Positions 1-9,494 of a stretch of DNA of 64,000 nucleotides are shown piece after piece. The stretch is from contig CAKRHP010000007.1 in assembly GCA_934339135.1 (NCBI GenBank), forward strand, positions 1-64,000, in the 5' to 3' direction. The position numbers were made by a program, and so were the translations under genes. Numbering within the stretch: the first letter of the stretch is position 1; the number at the start of each line of letters is the position of its first letter. The stretch comes from an uncultured Lachnospiraceae bacterium (lineage in GTDB: Bacteria > Bacillota > Clostridia > Lachnospirales > Lachnospiraceae). The notes beneath the pieces were generated by a model. It was not told where the DNA came from and did not search any database. It was given only the letters and a program-made list of their open reading frames with translations.

Positions 1-183
1 ATTCCTGCAGGGCTGAAAGAGATACCGGCTTCCTGCTTTTATGGATGTACCGGTTTAAGCAGTTTGAAGATACCGGAGACGATAGAAAAAGTATGGGGAG
101 ATGCATTTAAAGGCTGTACCGGGATTAAAGAATTGACAATGCCGGTGGATCTGGATTATGTGAAGACGAGTTATCCAAGTTTT
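1..183 (+). repeat. Direct repeat inside the LRR gene, copy 1
   Basis: Bases 1-183 are identical to 547-729, an offset of 546 nt or exactly 182 codons. The copies diverge gradually after that. Copy 1 may extend upstream of the window. This is an in-frame intragenic duplication that can recombine to change repeat number. Confidence 0.9.
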
Positions 184-2706
184 GAGAAATGTGAAAATAT
201 AGAAAAGATCACATACAGCAAGGGAAAAACTGGAATAATGCCGGATATAAAAAGAAATAAGGAAGGGGTATATATATCGTATTGTACAGCAGAATACTAC
301 GCAGGAAATAAGCTGACTACGGTAGAGTTTGAAGAGGGAGTAAAAAATATCGGAGCCAGAGCGTATTGTTCGCATGCGGATGCAGGTGGGAGCGGATTGA
401 AAAATATAAAGCTGGCATCAACGGTAAAGAAGATTGGAGACGATGCATTTTATAAAAACGAAGCAATAACGGAATTTGATTTTAGCAATATAGAAGAGCT
501 GGGAGAACGTAGTTTTTCTGGTTGCAGTGGTTTGTCAGATCTGACAATTCCTGCAGGGCTGAAAGAGATACCGGCTTCCTGCTTTTATGGATGTACCGGT
601 TTAAGCAGTTTGAAGATACCGGAGACGATAGAAAAAGTATGGGGAGATGCATTTAAAGGCTGTACCGGGATTAAAGAATTGACAATGCCGGTGGATCTGG
701 ATTATGTGAAGACGAGTTATCCAAGTTTTAATAATTGTGGAAATATAGAAAAGATCACATACAGCAAAGGAAAAACCGGAATAATGCCGGATATAGAAAC
801 CGGAAGAGGCTCGTATTGTACAGCAGAATACTATGCAGGAAAGAGACTGACTACAGTGGAATTTCAATCTGGAATTGAGTATATTGGGGCTGGATCTTTC
901 GATCAGGCCACTGCCTTAAAAAATATCGTATTACCATGTACGGTAAGTGCTATCAGCAGCAAGACGTTTTGTGCAATTAACAAGTCAGAAACCGTCATTT
1001 ACGGAACCAAGGACACTTATGCGGAAGCGTATGCTAAAGAGCAAAAGATACCATTTAGAGGTTGGAATGATCCGATTATTACTCCTGAAGAACTGGTTGC
1101 AGCGCCTGAAGAGCAGGTGCAGTTGGTGGGTATTGCTTACACAGGAGTAGACGAATATGTGAATATAAGTGATTGGTCTGTAAAAGAATGTGAAAGTAAA
1201 GATACACATATTGACGAAAATGGATTATTGATGGTGGGAAAAGATGAACCCAAGGGAGAAATTGTTGTAGCAGCATGTTATGGTAACTATACCGAAACGG
1301 TTAAAGTAAGGATAGTTAATCCGACGTATATTGTTCATTTTGTAGGAGACATAACTCTTGATGCAAAAACGGATGAGAACTGTAATGTATATTGTCCAAG
1401 GGAATATGAAGAAAAGGGGTATGAGTATCAATATTATCTGGGAAAGGATACAGATAGTGAACAAATAGAGGAAAAAGATTGGCCGTTGACGGTAGCACAG
1501 GATACAGAAATTTATGTAAAGAAGATATTGAAAGAACCTTCCATTGACAAGATCAATCCTACAGAAAAGGAAATGGACTTTATATACGATGGAGAAAAAC
1601 GAGAGATATCTATATCTGCATCTCATGAAATAGGAGAAAAAGGGGTGTTATCTTATCAGTGGTATTATGATGAAATGCAGGATGGCGATTTTGAGAAGAT
1701 CCATTTAGCAACAGGGGCGTCAATATCTGTTAAAGATGTGAAAAATAGTGGAGTATATAAGTGTCGTGTAACTTTATGCGATGGAGAGGATAGCACATGG
1801 GTGGACAGTAGGATGGTTTGCGTAAATATTACGCAGAGATTAGTTCCTATACCAATTTTGCAGGATTCTCAGAAAAATCTGTATTATACAGGGGCTGAAC
1901 AGAAACTGTTATTTGAGAAATTGGAAACGGATTGGGTAAATATAACAGAGGCTGCGGCAACGTTACCGGGAAATTATGTTGCGTCTGTTGGGCTGAAAGA
2001 TGCAGAAAATAGCATTTGGGCAGACGGTACAAAAGAAGCAAAAGAATATCCGTGGAAGATTATTGGAAAAGAAACAACGCCAAAACCGCTTGAAAGTCCA
2101 ACGGTGACTAATGCACCAACATATGAACCGGGAAATACGGCAATACCAAGTGGTGCTCCGGATGAAAATCCAAGTAAAACACCGGAAATAAAGCCAGGTG
2201 AGGTACCGACGGAAAGTCCGGCGGCAACTGATACACCAACATATGAGCCGGGAAATACGGCAAGACCAAGTGGTGCTCCAGATGAAAATCCAGAGAGAAC
2301 ACCGGAAATAAAGTCGACTATAGCTCCTGACAAAATTACAACTGGATCACCGGATTCTGATTTAGTTTCTCAGCCAGAAGATGTGACTGGAGATTCCAGA
2401 GATGAGGCTCTCTTTTTGGAGAAAAAAGTGAATGTGAAAAAGCTTCAGAATAAGAAAAAAAATAAGCTATACATTTCGTGGAGAAAAGCTAAACTGCCTC
2501 AAAAAGCTTTTTACCAAGTGCAAATTAGCACAAAAAGAAATTTCAAAGGAGCAAAGAATATTTATACTACAAAATCAATTTATTGCTATAAGGGAGTGAA
2601 AAAAGGGAAAAAATATTATGTAAGAGTAAGGGCTGGTGTAACAAGAGATGGTAAGAAAATATATGGAAAATGGGGTAAACTAAAAAAGAAGAAAATTAAA
2701 AATTAG
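1..2706 (+). CDS. BspA-like leucine-rich-repeat surface protein (5' end outside window)
   Basis: The reading frame is already open at base 1 and ends at TAG 2704-2706, so at least 901 residues are visible and the start is missing. The first ~330 residues are LRR_5/BspA-type repeats (recurring 'G.CTGL..L.IPE.I' and 'F.GCTGI..LTMP' patterns). Then come an Ig-like beta-rich stretch with a YxCRV-type cysteine motif, a Pro/Thr/Ser/Glu-rich linker (about nt 2090-2350) built from two ~40-residue repeats, and a basic C-terminal Fn3-like domain ending in W-G-K-x-K motifs. The same C-terminal domain type ends the beta-helix protein at 12902-14956. BspA-like proteins are usually secreted or cell-surface adhesins; that role is inferred from the family. 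A 182-residue block is duplicated at DNA level (separate repeat entry). No LPXTG sorting motif is visible at the C-terminus. Confidence 0.85.
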   Translation: MPAGLKEIPASCFYGCTGLSSLKIPETIEKVWGDAFKGCTGIKELTMPVDLDYVKTSYPSFEKCENIEKITYSKGKTGIMPDIKRNKEGVYISYCTAEYYAGNKLTTVEFEEGVKNIGARAYCSHADAGGSGLKNIKLASTVKKIGDDAFYKNEAITEFDFSNIEELGERSFSGCSGLSDLTIPAGLKEIPASCFYGCTGLSSLKIPETIEKVWGDAFKGCTGIKELTMPVDLDYVKTSYPSFNNCGNIEKITYSKGKTGIMPDIETGRGSYCTAEYYAGKRLTTVEFQSGIEYIGAGSFDQATALKNIVLPCTVSAISSKTFCAINKSETVIYGTKDTYAEAYAKEQKIPFRGWNDPIITPEELVAAPEEQVQLVGIAYTGVDEYVNISDWSVKECESKDTHIDENGLLMVGKDEPKGEIVVAACYGNYTETVKVRIVNPTYIVHFVGDITLDAKTDENCNVYCPREYEEKGYEYQYYLGKDTDSEQIEEKDWPLTVAQDTEIYVKKILKEPSIDKINPTEKEMDFIYDGEKREISISASHEIGEKGVLSYQWYYDEMQDGDFEKIHLATGASISVKDVKNSGVYKCRVTLCDGEDSTWVDSRMVCVNITQRLVPIPILQDSQKNLYYTGAEQKLLFEKLETDWVNITEAAATLPGNYVASVGLKDAENSIWADGTKEAKEYPWKIIGKETTPKPLESPTVTNAPTYEPGNTAIPSGAPDENPSKTPEIKPGEVPTESPAATDTPTYEPGNTARPSGAPDENPERTPEIKSTIAPDKITTGSPDSDLVSQPEDVTGDSRDEALFLEKKVNVKKLQNKKKNKLYISWRKAKLPQKAFYQVQISTKRNFKGAKNIYTTKSIYCYKGVKKGKKYYVRVRAGVTRDGKKIYGKWGKLKKKKIKN
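547..729 (+). repeat. Direct repeat inside the LRR gene, copy 2
   Basis: Second copy of the 183-bp exact repeat at 1-183, in the same reading frame. Weaker similarity continues to about 840, where both copies encode a tyrosine-rich 'YCTAEYYAG' segment. Confidence 0.9.
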
Positions 2707-2736
2707 TTTGAATCAAATGGAAATGAGAGGGATGGA

Positions 2737-3936
2737 ATGTACCATATCGACGAAACACAGGACCGGGAAAAATATATTCTTCTTATTCCTGCGATGCTGG
2801 ATGCACATTTTCCACTGCTTAAATATGCGTTTTATTCGCCGGATTATCATCCTGTGATCCTGGAGAATGAGGAGAATATTACAGACGTTGGTCTGAAATA
2901 CGTCAACAATGATATGTGTTATCCGGCTGTCCTGAATGTGGGACAGATGGTTGCGGCATTGCAGTCCGGCAAATATGATTTGGAGCGGACGAGACTTTTG
3001 ATGCCCACGGCGGGGGATGCCTGCCGTGGTTCCAATTATACCAGTGTACTTCGCCGGGGCGTGGCGGCTGCCGGGTTTGAACAGGTCAAAGTATTGTCGT
3101 TAAATCTCAAGGTCCTGGAAAAGGGAGAACAGTTGAAGCTTCGACCGGATATGGTATGGCGGGCCTTGTTTGGTCTTTTTTATGGAGATTTGCTGATGCT
3201 TTTGCTGCATCAGACCAGACCCTACGAAAAGAAGCCGGGTGAAGCGCAGCGTCTCTGGCAGAAGTGGATTGATCGTCTGGGAGAAGACCTGCGGACCGGA
3301 AGACATTTGACTATACATCATATGAAGCGCAATTTTTATAGGATTGCCGGGGAATTTGCTGCCCTGGACCGGCAGACGGTGAAAAAGCAGCGCATTGGAA
3401 TCGTGGGAGAATTATATATTAAATATTGTCATATAGGAAATTGGGATATGATTCGTTTTCTGGAGGAGCAGGGATGCGAGACCCACACGAATGGTCTGTC
3501 ATGGTATGCAATGTATTATATGGATTCTCATATGGCACAGTCCCGTACACTGGAAGGGATGCTGTATCGCATAGGTCTGTGGTTTTTCGGAAATATTCAG
3601 GATCAGATGATCCGGGCACTGAAGCAGTATGGATTTTATACGCTGGAGCCCTTCCGGGTATTGAAAAAGGAGGCAGAGCCCTATGTCAGCTATCATTATA
3701 ATGTAGGGGACGGCTGGCTGATCGGTGCAGAGATCGTGGGGCATATTCTTCATGACTGTTCGAAGGTGGCGGCGGTTCAGCCCTTTGGCTGTATGCCGAA
3801 TCACACATGTGGGCGGGGCTTATATCCTTTTTTGCAGAGAAAGCTTCCACAGGGGCAGATCGTCAGTGCGGATGTGGATTCCAGCGGTTCCCGCCTGAAT
3901 GTATATAATCGGATCCGGATGCTTGTGGATCTGTAA
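2737..3936 (+). CDS. 2-hydroxyacyl-CoA dehydratase-related protein (HgdB/YjiM-like)
   Basis: 399 residues. The sequence resembles the protein group related to 2-hydroxyglutaryl-CoA dehydratase components and their activase-associated domains (COG3580/3581 type). Conserved cysteines that could bind an Fe-S cluster lie in 'CYPAV' (about residue 61), 'GDACRGSNY' (about 96) and 'GCMPNHTCGRG' (about 350). The C-terminus 'SADVDSSGSRLN' is typical of this group. The usual partner ATPase (BadF/BcrA-type activase) is not adjacent here, so the enzyme's substrate cannot be inferred. It starts 30 nt after the LRR gene with a GAGAGGGAT ribosome site, so it may share that transcript by read-through. No signal peptide; expected to be cytoplasmic. 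Confidence 0.6.
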   Translation: MYHIDETQDREKYILLIPAMLDAHFPLLKYAFYSPDYHPVILENEENITDVGLKYVNNDMCYPAVLNVGQMVAALQSGKYDLERTRLLMPTAGDACRGSNYTSVLRRGVAAAGFEQVKVLSLNLKVLEKGEQLKLRPDMVWRALFGLFYGDLLMLLLHQTRPYEKKPGEAQRLWQKWIDRLGEDLRTGRHLTIHHMKRNFYRIAGEFAALDRQTVKKQRIGIVGELYIKYCHIGNWDMIRFLEEQGCETHTNGLSWYAMYYMDSHMAQSRTLEGMLYRIGLWFFGNIQDQMIRALKQYGFYTLEPFRVLKKEAEPYVSYHYNVGDGWLIGAEIVGHILHDCSKVAAVQPFGCMPNHTCGRGLYPFLQRKLPQGQIVSADVDSSGSRLNVYNRIRMLVDL

Positions 3937-3964
3937 AAAATCTGTCAGGTATGTGGTATTTTCG

Positions 3965-3993
3965 TTGACGGTGTTTGCGAAATGGAGTAAACT
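3965..3993 (+). promoter_or_regulatory. Predicted sigma-A promoter of trpB2
   Basis: TTGACG at 3965-3970 and TAAACT at 3988-3993 with a 17-nt spacer, 66 nt before the trpB2 start codon. Confidence 0.55.
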
Positions 3994-4058
3994 ATTTAAG
4001 GATATTTAGGCGAAAACGCAACAGAAAGATATAAACCAACACAGGAGGAGTAAACATC

Positions 4059-5429
4059 ATGATGAGTCAGGAAATCCCTTACAAAATTTACCTGAGTGAG
4101 GAGGAAATGCCGAAGCAGTGGTATAACGTTCGTGCGGATATGAAGAATAAGCCGGCACCACTTTTAAATCCGGCAACCTATGAGCCAATGACACTGGCAG
4201 AGCTGGAGCATGTATTCTGTACAGAGCTTGCAAAGCAGGAGCTTGACGATACGACACCTTATTTTGATATTCCGGATGAGATTCTGGGATTCTACCGTAT
4301 GTATCGTCCGTCACCACTGGTACGTGCGTACTGTCTGGAGAAAAAGCTCGATACACCGGCAAAGATCTATTACAAATTCGAGGGTAATAATACAAGCGGC
4401 AGCCACAAGTTAAACTCTGCCATTGCACAGGCGTATTATGCAAAGCAGCAGGGCTTAAAGGGTGTTACCACAGAGACCGGTGCAGGTCAGTGGGGGACAG
4501 CACTTTCCATGGCATGTTCATATTTTGATCTGGATTGTAAGGTATATATGGTAAAATGCTCCTACGAGCAGAAGCCGTTCCGTCGTGAGGTGATGCGTAC
4601 ATACGGTGCCAGTGTAACACCGTCTCCTTCTATGGATACAGAGGTGGGACGCAAGATCCTGGCAGAGCATCCGGGAACCACCGGAAGCCTTGGATGTGCC
4701 ATTTCTGAGGCAGTAGAGGCAGCAACAAGCACCGAGGGTTATCGTTATGTATTGGGAAGTGTGCTTTCTCAGGTACTTCTCCATCAGACGGTGATCGGCC
4801 TGGAGACAAAGGCTGCTCTTGATAAATATGATATCACTCCGGATATCATCATTGGATGCGCCGGTGGTGGATCAAACCTTGGTGGTCTGGTATCTCCGTT
4901 TATCGGAGAGATGCTCCGTGGTGAGAAGAAGTATCAGGTGATCGCTGTTGAGCCTGCTTCCTGCCCGAGTCTCACCAGAGGTAAATATGCATATGACTTC
5001 TGTGATACCGGAAAGGTTTGTCCTCTGGCAAAGATGTACACTCTGGGCAGCGGCTTTATTCCTTCACCAAACCATGCGGGCGGTCTTCGTTACCATGGTA
5101 TGAGCTCCGTACTTTCACAGCTTTATGATGATGGTCTGATGGAAGCACGTTCCGTAGAGCAGACCGCAGTATTTAAGGCAGCAGAGCAGTTTGCAAGAGT
5201 TGAGGGAATCCTTCCGGCACCGGAGAGCAGTCATGCGATCAAGGTAGCTATTGACGAGGCAATGAAGTGCAAGGAGACCGGCGAGGAGAAGACGATCGTG
5301 TTCGGTCTGACCGGTACAGGATACTTTGATATGTATGCATATGAGAGCTTCCATGACGGTACCATGAAGGATTATATTCCTACCGATGAGGATCTGCAGC
5401 CTGGTTTTGACAGCCTGCCAAAGATGTAA
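4059..5429 (+). CDS. trpB: TrpB2-type tryptophan synthase beta chain
   Basis: 456 residues, a fold-type II PLP enzyme that condenses indole (and possibly other nucleophiles) with serine. The PLP lysine lies in 'GSHKLNSA' (about residue 116), the phosphate-binding glycine loop in 'GCAGGGSNLGG' (about 268), and the substrate-side glutamate region in 'TETGAGQWG'. The long N-terminal extension and the length place it in the TrpB2 subfamily rather than the TrpA-partnered TrpB1. No trpA or other trp gene is nearby, which fits a stand-alone indole-salvage role. The start has AGGAGGAG about 9 nt upstream; a second ATG follows at 4062. It is a single-gene unit with its own promoter and a strong terminator. 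Confidence 0.93.
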   Translation: MMSQEIPYKIYLSEEEMPKQWYNVRADMKNKPAPLLNPATYEPMTLAELEHVFCTELAKQELDDTTPYFDIPDEILGFYRMYRPSPLVRAYCLEKKLDTPAKIYYKFEGNNTSGSHKLNSAIAQAYYAKQQGLKGVTTETGAGQWGTALSMACSYFDLDCKVYMVKCSYEQKPFRREVMRTYGASVTPSPSMDTEVGRKILAEHPGTTGSLGCAISEAVEAATSTEGYRYVLGSVLSQVLLHQTVIGLETKAALDKYDITPDIIIGCAGGGSNLGGLVSPFIGEMLRGEKKYQVIAVEPASCPSLTRGKYAYDFCDTGKVCPLAKMYTLGSGFIPSPNHAGGLRYHGMSSVLSQLYDDGLMEARSVEQTAVFKAAEQFARVEGILPAPESSHAIKVAIDEAMKCKETGEEKTIVFGLTGTGYFDMYAYESFHDGTMKDYIPTDEDLQPGFDSLPKM

Positions 5430-5449
5430 TTTAAAATAGTTGTTTTATG

Positions 5450-5487
5450 ACTCCCGCAGAGAGTAGTGTTTCTGTGGGAGTTTTTTT
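5450..5487 (+). terminator. Intrinsic terminator after trpB2
   Basis: An 11-bp stem, ACTCCCGCAGA (5450-5460) with TCTGTGGGAGT (5471-5481), one G-U pair, followed by a seven-T run. Confidence 0.9.
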
Positions 5488-5885
5488 GTGGTAGGAAAAT
5501 GTCTGTAACACAGTGGGAATCAAGGGCAAAAGAAAATGTTCTGACAGCTTACAAAATATTTAACAAAAATATCCCACTTATTTTATGAATTATGCAGTAG
5601 TAAAAATAAATTTTCTGTTTATAATTATGTAATCTTATATGAACTTTACCGGGTCAGTTTTGGCAAGGATGTCAATAGATGAAACGATCAATGCGTGGTA
5701 TGCTGATACGCACAACAAAATTGTTGTTTGTTAAAAAATTAACGACGGTTATTGTTACATTAATACTTTGCCAAAACGCAGACTATATTGCATTTTCATA
5801 TATCGTTTGTTATTATGAAAATGTACCGAAAGCTCTTTGTTTTGGCTTGTTTGCGTAATGTTAACAGAGAAAGAGAGGAAGGTAC
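5488..5885. other. AT-rich intergenic region with inverted repeats
   Basis: About 400 bp with no convincing gene. It holds a 10-bp inverted repeat, GTTTTGGCAA (5657-5666) with TTGCCAAAAC (5768-5777), enclosing ~100 bp, and a hairpin-forming CATTTTCATA/TATGAAAATG pair near 5792-5824. A 21-codon ATG frame begins at 5670 inside the first repeat but has no good ribosome site. The region could be a small non-autonomous element or the leader of the Rpn remnant; neither is shown. Confidence 0.4.
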
Positions 5886-6329
5886 ATGGGGACAGGGAAT
5901 GTACAACTGAAACCTGATATTGTAGTAAAAAATTATTGGCGTAATAACGAACAGTTTGCAGATTTTTTCAATGCTGTTTTATTTCAAGGGAAAAATGTGA
6001 TTAAACCGGATGAACTGGAAGAACTTGATACAGAGGAGTCTTCTATTCTGGAGCATAAGGATTATGCAGAGACGATTGTAGCAGGAGTAGTTAATAATAA
6101 AATTGATTATGGCCAGCTGGCGCAGAAAGGAGATGCGGATATGTGCAGTGTTTTTGAGGAAGCGTGGCAGGATGGAAAGACAGAAGGAAAAGCAGAGGAG
6201 ATCGTTGAAATGGGACGGGAATTTGGTCTGTCTGACGGAGAAATTCTGATTCGGCTGCAGAGTAAGCTGAATGTGTCTGTGCAGAAGGCACAGGATTATC
6301 TGGTGATGTTTACAAAGCAAACAGTTTAG
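5886..6329 (+). pseudogene. Internally deleted Rpn/PDDEXK-family nuclease remnant
   Basis: 147 codons with start, ribosome site (AGAGAGGAAGGT) and stop intact. The first ~62 residues ('KNYWRNNEQFADFFNAVLF', 'VIKPDELEELDT') match the start of Rpn-family recombination-promoting nucleases, which are typically ~300 residues. The last ~75 residues ('MCSVFEEAWQDGKTEGKAE' then 'LNVSVQKAQDYLVMF') match their C-terminal tail. The middle, which holds the PD-(D/E)XK catalytic core, is missing and the ends are joined in frame near residue 62. It is probably inactive, or retained as a non-catalytic fragment. The family match is from recognition of its motifs; no alignment was run. Confidence 0.65.
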
Positions 6330-6366
6330 TATTTTTCTAACATTTCCCAGCATACCATGATGAAAA

Positions 6367-6393
6367 CCCCACACAATAAAAGTGGGGGTGATC
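6367..6393 (+). promoter_or_regulatory. Hairpin overlapping a ribosome binding site
   Basis: CCCCAC (6367-6372) can pair with GTGGGG (6382-6387), leaving a 9-nt loop. The right arm overlaps the strong Shine-Dalgarno sequence GGGGGTGATC (6384-6393) of the small gene at 6396, so the site could be partly occluded when folded. Confidence 0.35.
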
Positions 6394-6395
6394 AA

Positions 6396-6587
6396 ATGCT
6401 GTTAGATGTGGCGAGCGGCGGATTTGCTTTAAGTCTTGCGCTGACCAACCGGACGTATCCGGTGTCTGAGGACATGAATCCGGAGGAGCGGCGGGAGATG
6501 CTGGAAAAGCTTCGAAGTGAACAGCTTGAAAAAGAGGTAGGACTGTTAGTGAACCAGATTGGCAAGATCGATCAGCCGCCGGGTTAA
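6396..6587 (+). CDS. Small hypothetical protein (63 aa)
   Basis: The start at 6396 is chosen because GGGGGTGATC lies just upstream and matches the 16S 3' end very well; an earlier in-frame ATG at 6357 has no such site. The product begins with a short hydrophobic stretch ('LLDVASGGFALSLAL') followed by an acidic and basic helix ('NPEERREMLEKLRSEQLEKE'). No family is recognised. It lies between the Rpn remnant and the chemoreceptor gene. Its reality rests mainly on the ribosome site. Confidence 0.45.
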   Translation: MLLDVASGGFALSLALTNRTYPVSEDMNPEERREMLEKLRSEQLEKEVGLLVNQIGKIDQPPG

Positions 6588-6752
6588 AGGCAGTAGTAAA
6601 GTTTTGTATAATAGGGTGGCTTTGTATATACAAAAGCAGGGGGTTCATGGTAAAATAAATATTAGGCTGAGCCGAGAGCTTTTCGGGCTCTTGCAGAATC
6701 GGGAAATAAAGATTTATTTGTGTGAAACATTTGTATATGAGGAGGAAAATGA

Positions 6753-8744
6753 ATGAAAAAAAAGAAAAAGAATAACGGTCAATTACAGAAGTACAGTGAT
6801 TTATTTACCAGGATCATCAACCGTAATATCTGCATTATTCTGGTACTCGTACTTGGAATCGCATTTGTCGGCATTACTCTTATGTCTGTATACAGAGGCA
6901 ATGAGGCGATCAATTCTGAGGCACAGGAATATCGGGCAGAGATTGAGAAATGGGTGCTGAAGCAGCAGAGCATATTAAATATGTTTGTCAATAATATGGA
7001 GGCACAGGGAGATCTCTATAAGGATTATGATGCTGCTGTAAAGTATCTGGATCATATAACACAGAAATATGAGGAGATTTCCTGTACATATTTATCGGAT
7101 CCGTCTTTGCCGACTGTCGTGATTATGAATAATGGCTGGAAGCCGGATGCCGATTTTGATGTGACCCAGCGTTCCTGGTATTCGGATGCCATTGACAATG
7201 ATGACATTGCAGTCAGTGATCCGTATCTTGATGAGCAGACAGGGAACTACTGTATAACTATGAGTAAGCGTGTCGTGATCAATGGAAAAACGATCGGGGT
7301 ATTTGGCATTGATTTTTATATGGATCAGTTGACGGCGATTCTTTCCGACAGTTATAAGGGACGTAATTATGCGTTTTTAGCATCAAAGGATGGGATGATC
7401 GTGACGCATCCGTCAGAGCAGTTGCAGCTTGGAGATGGTGTTTCCGTAAAGGTCAGTGACAGTGTTTATGCAAAGTGCAAAAAAGACGCTTCCGTAAAAA
7501 CGATCGTTGATTATCAGAAAAAGGCAAAAACGGTTACGGCGATGACCACAGAGGACGGCAATTTCCGCGTCTTTATGGTGAAGGACTGGCTGCAGGTATA
7601 TTCCTTCCTGGTGGAAACTACAATATTTTATATATTTATGTTTATAGCCTGCGTCTGGAGCAGTATCCGGTATAACCGCAGGGTCATCGGCAAATGGTTT
7701 CGTCCTCTGGAGGAGTTTGCCAGAAAGATTCCGGCAGTGGCACAGGGGCAGCTGGATATTGTTTTTGATGAGGATGAGATCTGTCTGGAGATTAAAGTAC
7801 TGCAGGATTCGTTGAATCAGATGGTTACGTCGTTAAATACATATATTAATGACATTGTTCGTATATTGGAGGATGTTGCGGAAGGAAATCTGGCGGTGAC
7901 TTCGGATATTGAGTATCGGGGAGATTTTGCAAGGTTACAGCAGGCGATTCAGAAGATCACAGGCAATTTAAATGGATTAGTTCGTGACATCGAGCATAGT
8001 GCAAAACAGTTTCAGGGAATTTCCCGGCAGGTTTCCGATGTATCCGGTCAGGTGGAACAGGGAGCCAGACAGCAGGCGGACAGCATTGATGATCTTGCAC
8101 AGAATATGGATCATCTGCAGAAAGGTATGGTGCAGGCAACCGGAAGCGTACGGGAAGTGATCGTGGCGGTAAATGCCAACAACGAAAATCTTCGTGATAT
8201 CACTCATAACCAGATCAACCTTCTCAGTGACAAGATGCATGAGATTTCGGAAAGCTCTGCGAAGATTGGAGAATGTCTGGAGCTGATCAACAGTATTAAC
8301 AGTCAGACAAATCTTCTCGCATTGAATGCTTCCATTGAGGCAGCCAGAGCCGGAGAGGCAGGAAAGGGATTTGCCGTTGTAGCAGAGGAGATCCGGCAGC
8401 TTTCGGAGAATACGGCGGATGCAAGTGGTGAGATTCGTGGAATGATCCAAAAGAATAACGAGTCCGTCCGGGAAGGAATTGACATTACAGAACATACGGT
8501 TCAGATTCTTGAAGATAATCTGAAGAGCTTTGAGGAAGCCCGCGATGAGATTACAAAAGCAGCACAGATCATCGAAAATCAGGAAGAATACATGAACAAC
8601 ATTTCCCAGTCCATGGGAGCGATTGGCAGCATTGTAGACAATAATACCAGTGTGTCCAAAGAGAATACAGCTGCTGCGGAGGAAATGACACAGCAGACAG
8701 ATCAGCTGTCCGGACAGATCGGGAAATTTCATCTGGCAGAGTGA
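6753..8744 (+). CDS. Methyl-accepting chemotaxis protein with extracellular Cache-type sensor
   Basis: 663 residues. A cytoplasmic lysine-rich N-terminus is followed by TM1 (about 24-44), a ~240-residue extracellular dCache-like sensor ('RSWYSDAI', '[19 protein letters not shown]'), TM2 (about 285-306), a HAMP domain and a long coiled-coil signalling domain. The hairpin tip '[20 protein letters not shown]' (about 518-537) is the conserved CheA/CheW contact. Glutamine- and glutamate-rich helices flank it as probable methylation sites. It signals ligand binding to the chemotaxis kinase. The start has GGAGGAAA seven bases upstream. No che or flagellar genes are in the window, so this is an orphan receptor. 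Confidence 0.93.
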   Translation: MKKKKKNNGQLQKYSDLFTRIINRNICIILVLVLGIAFVGITLMSVYRGNEAINSEAQEYRAEIEKWVLKQQSILNMFVNNMEAQGDLYKDYDAAVKYLDHITQKYEEISCTYLSDPSLPTVVIMNNGWKPDADFDVTQRSWYSDAIDNDDIAVSDPYLDEQTGNYCITMSKRVVINGKTIGVFGIDFYMDQLTAILSDSYKGRNYAFLASKDGMIVTHPSEQLQLGDGVSVKVSDSVYAKCKKDASVKTIVDYQKKAKTVTAMTTEDGNFRVFMVKDWLQVYSFLVETTIFYIFMFIACVWSSIRYNRRVIGKWFRPLEEFARKIPAVAQGQLDIVFDEDEICLEIKVLQDSLNQMVTSLNTYINDIVRILEDVAEGNLAVTSDIEYRGDFARLQQAIQKITGNLNGLVRDIEHSAKQFQGISRQVSDVSGQVEQGARQQADSIDDLAQNMDHLQKGMVQATGSVREVIVAVNANNENLRDITHNQINLLSDKMHEISESSAKIGECLELINSINSQTNLLALNASIEAARAGEAGKGFAVVAEEIRQLSENTADASGEIRGMIQKNNESVREGIDITEHTVQILEDNLKSFEEARDEITKAAQIIENQEEYMNNISQSMGAIGSIVDNNTSVSKENTAAAEEMTQQTDQLSGQIGKFHLAE

Positions 8745-8820
8745 CGAAATCCCTTTGGTTTTTCGGGAGAAAGGGGATGGAGGCAAAAACGTCAAAAACT
8801 GCCGAAAACGGGCAGAATCA

Positions 8821-8849
8821 TTGACTTTTTGCACCTGATATGATAAATT
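8821..8849 (+). promoter_or_regulatory. Predicted promoter of the Sel1/kinase/TerY/PP2C operon
   Basis: TTGACT (8821-8826), 17-nt spacer, TAAATT (8844-8849) preceded by an extended -10 TG at 8841-8842. About 68 nt upstream of the first gene's start. Confidence 0.5.
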
Positions 8850-8916
8850 TAATCTATGTATTTATGTGTATTGGAGAGTTAAATGCAAATGATATTTGCA
8901 GAAATGGAGATGGGGC

Positions 8917-9480
8917 ATGGACTATACAAAATTAACAAACCAGGATCTGGAGCAGTTGATCGGGCAAAAGGACGTAGAAGCCACCTGTGAGATGGCGGAC
9001 AGATGCCTGAATGGCACATATGGGGTTGAGCAGAATTTAAACAGAGCGTATCAGCTTTATCACAGAGCGGAAAGTAAGGGAAGCAAGCGTGCTTACGTTG
9101 GCTTAGCGTATATGTACGAAAATGGCATTCTCTTTGGACAGAATATAGAGCTGGCCAAGAAGTATTATGCGATGGCCGGTGTAGAAAAGACGGAATTTGC
9201 AGAGGTTCAGGAGCGGAAAAAGCATTATGTTGAGATGGAGTCGGGACCACGGGAGCCGGTTCGTGTCGGCGCAGATGGTCAGGTGATCAATCGGATTGTC
9301 AATGAGGCAATGGGGCTCAGTGATGAACCGGTTGATGAGTCCAGACAGCATTTGATGGAGATGGCTGTGAGCCGTGCCCAGGAGGCGGCAGAAGCAGCAC
9401 GTATGGCGGCGGTTAAGGCACAGGAGGCAGCCGCAGCAGCAGATAAGGCAGCAGAATATGCAAAAAAAGCCTGTCTGTAG
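8917..9480 (+). CDS. Sel1-like repeat protein
   Basis: 187 residues from the ATG at 8917, chosen because GGAGATGGGG sits directly upstream; a TTG 21 nt earlier is in frame but poorly placed. Residues ~30-100 carry Sel1/TPR-like helical repeats ('ADRCLNGTYGVEQNLNRAYQL', 'GLAYMYENGILFGQNIELAKKYY'). The C-terminal ~45 residues are an alanine-rich helix with coiled-coil potential ('AAEAARMAAVKAQEAAAAAD'). Such repeats mediate protein-protein contacts. It is the first gene of a tight operon with a kinase, a vWA protein and a phosphatase (15-nt gap to the next gene), so a scaffold role in that signalling module is the reasonable inference. Confidence 0.8.
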   Translation: MDYTKLTNQDLEQLIGQKDVEATCEMADRCLNGTYGVEQNLNRAYQLYHRAESKGSKRAYVGLAYMYENGILFGQNIELAKKYYAMAGVEKTEFAEVQERKKHYVEMESGPREPVRVGADGQVINRIVNEAMGLSDEPVDESRQHLMEMAVSRAQEAAEAARMAAVKAQEAAAAADKAAEYAKKACL

Positions 9481-9494
9481 ACATGGAGGATTAA

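Noticed and set aside
5670..5735. 21-codon ATG frame upstream of the Rpn remnant
   Set aside because: No usable ribosome spacing, no recognisable similarity and it lies inside an inverted-repeat region.
6559..6756. 65-codon frame overlapping the chemoreceptor start
   Set aside because: No ribosome site, spans a TATAAT-containing intergenic stretch, and its end lies in the Shine-Dalgarno/start region of the receptor gene.
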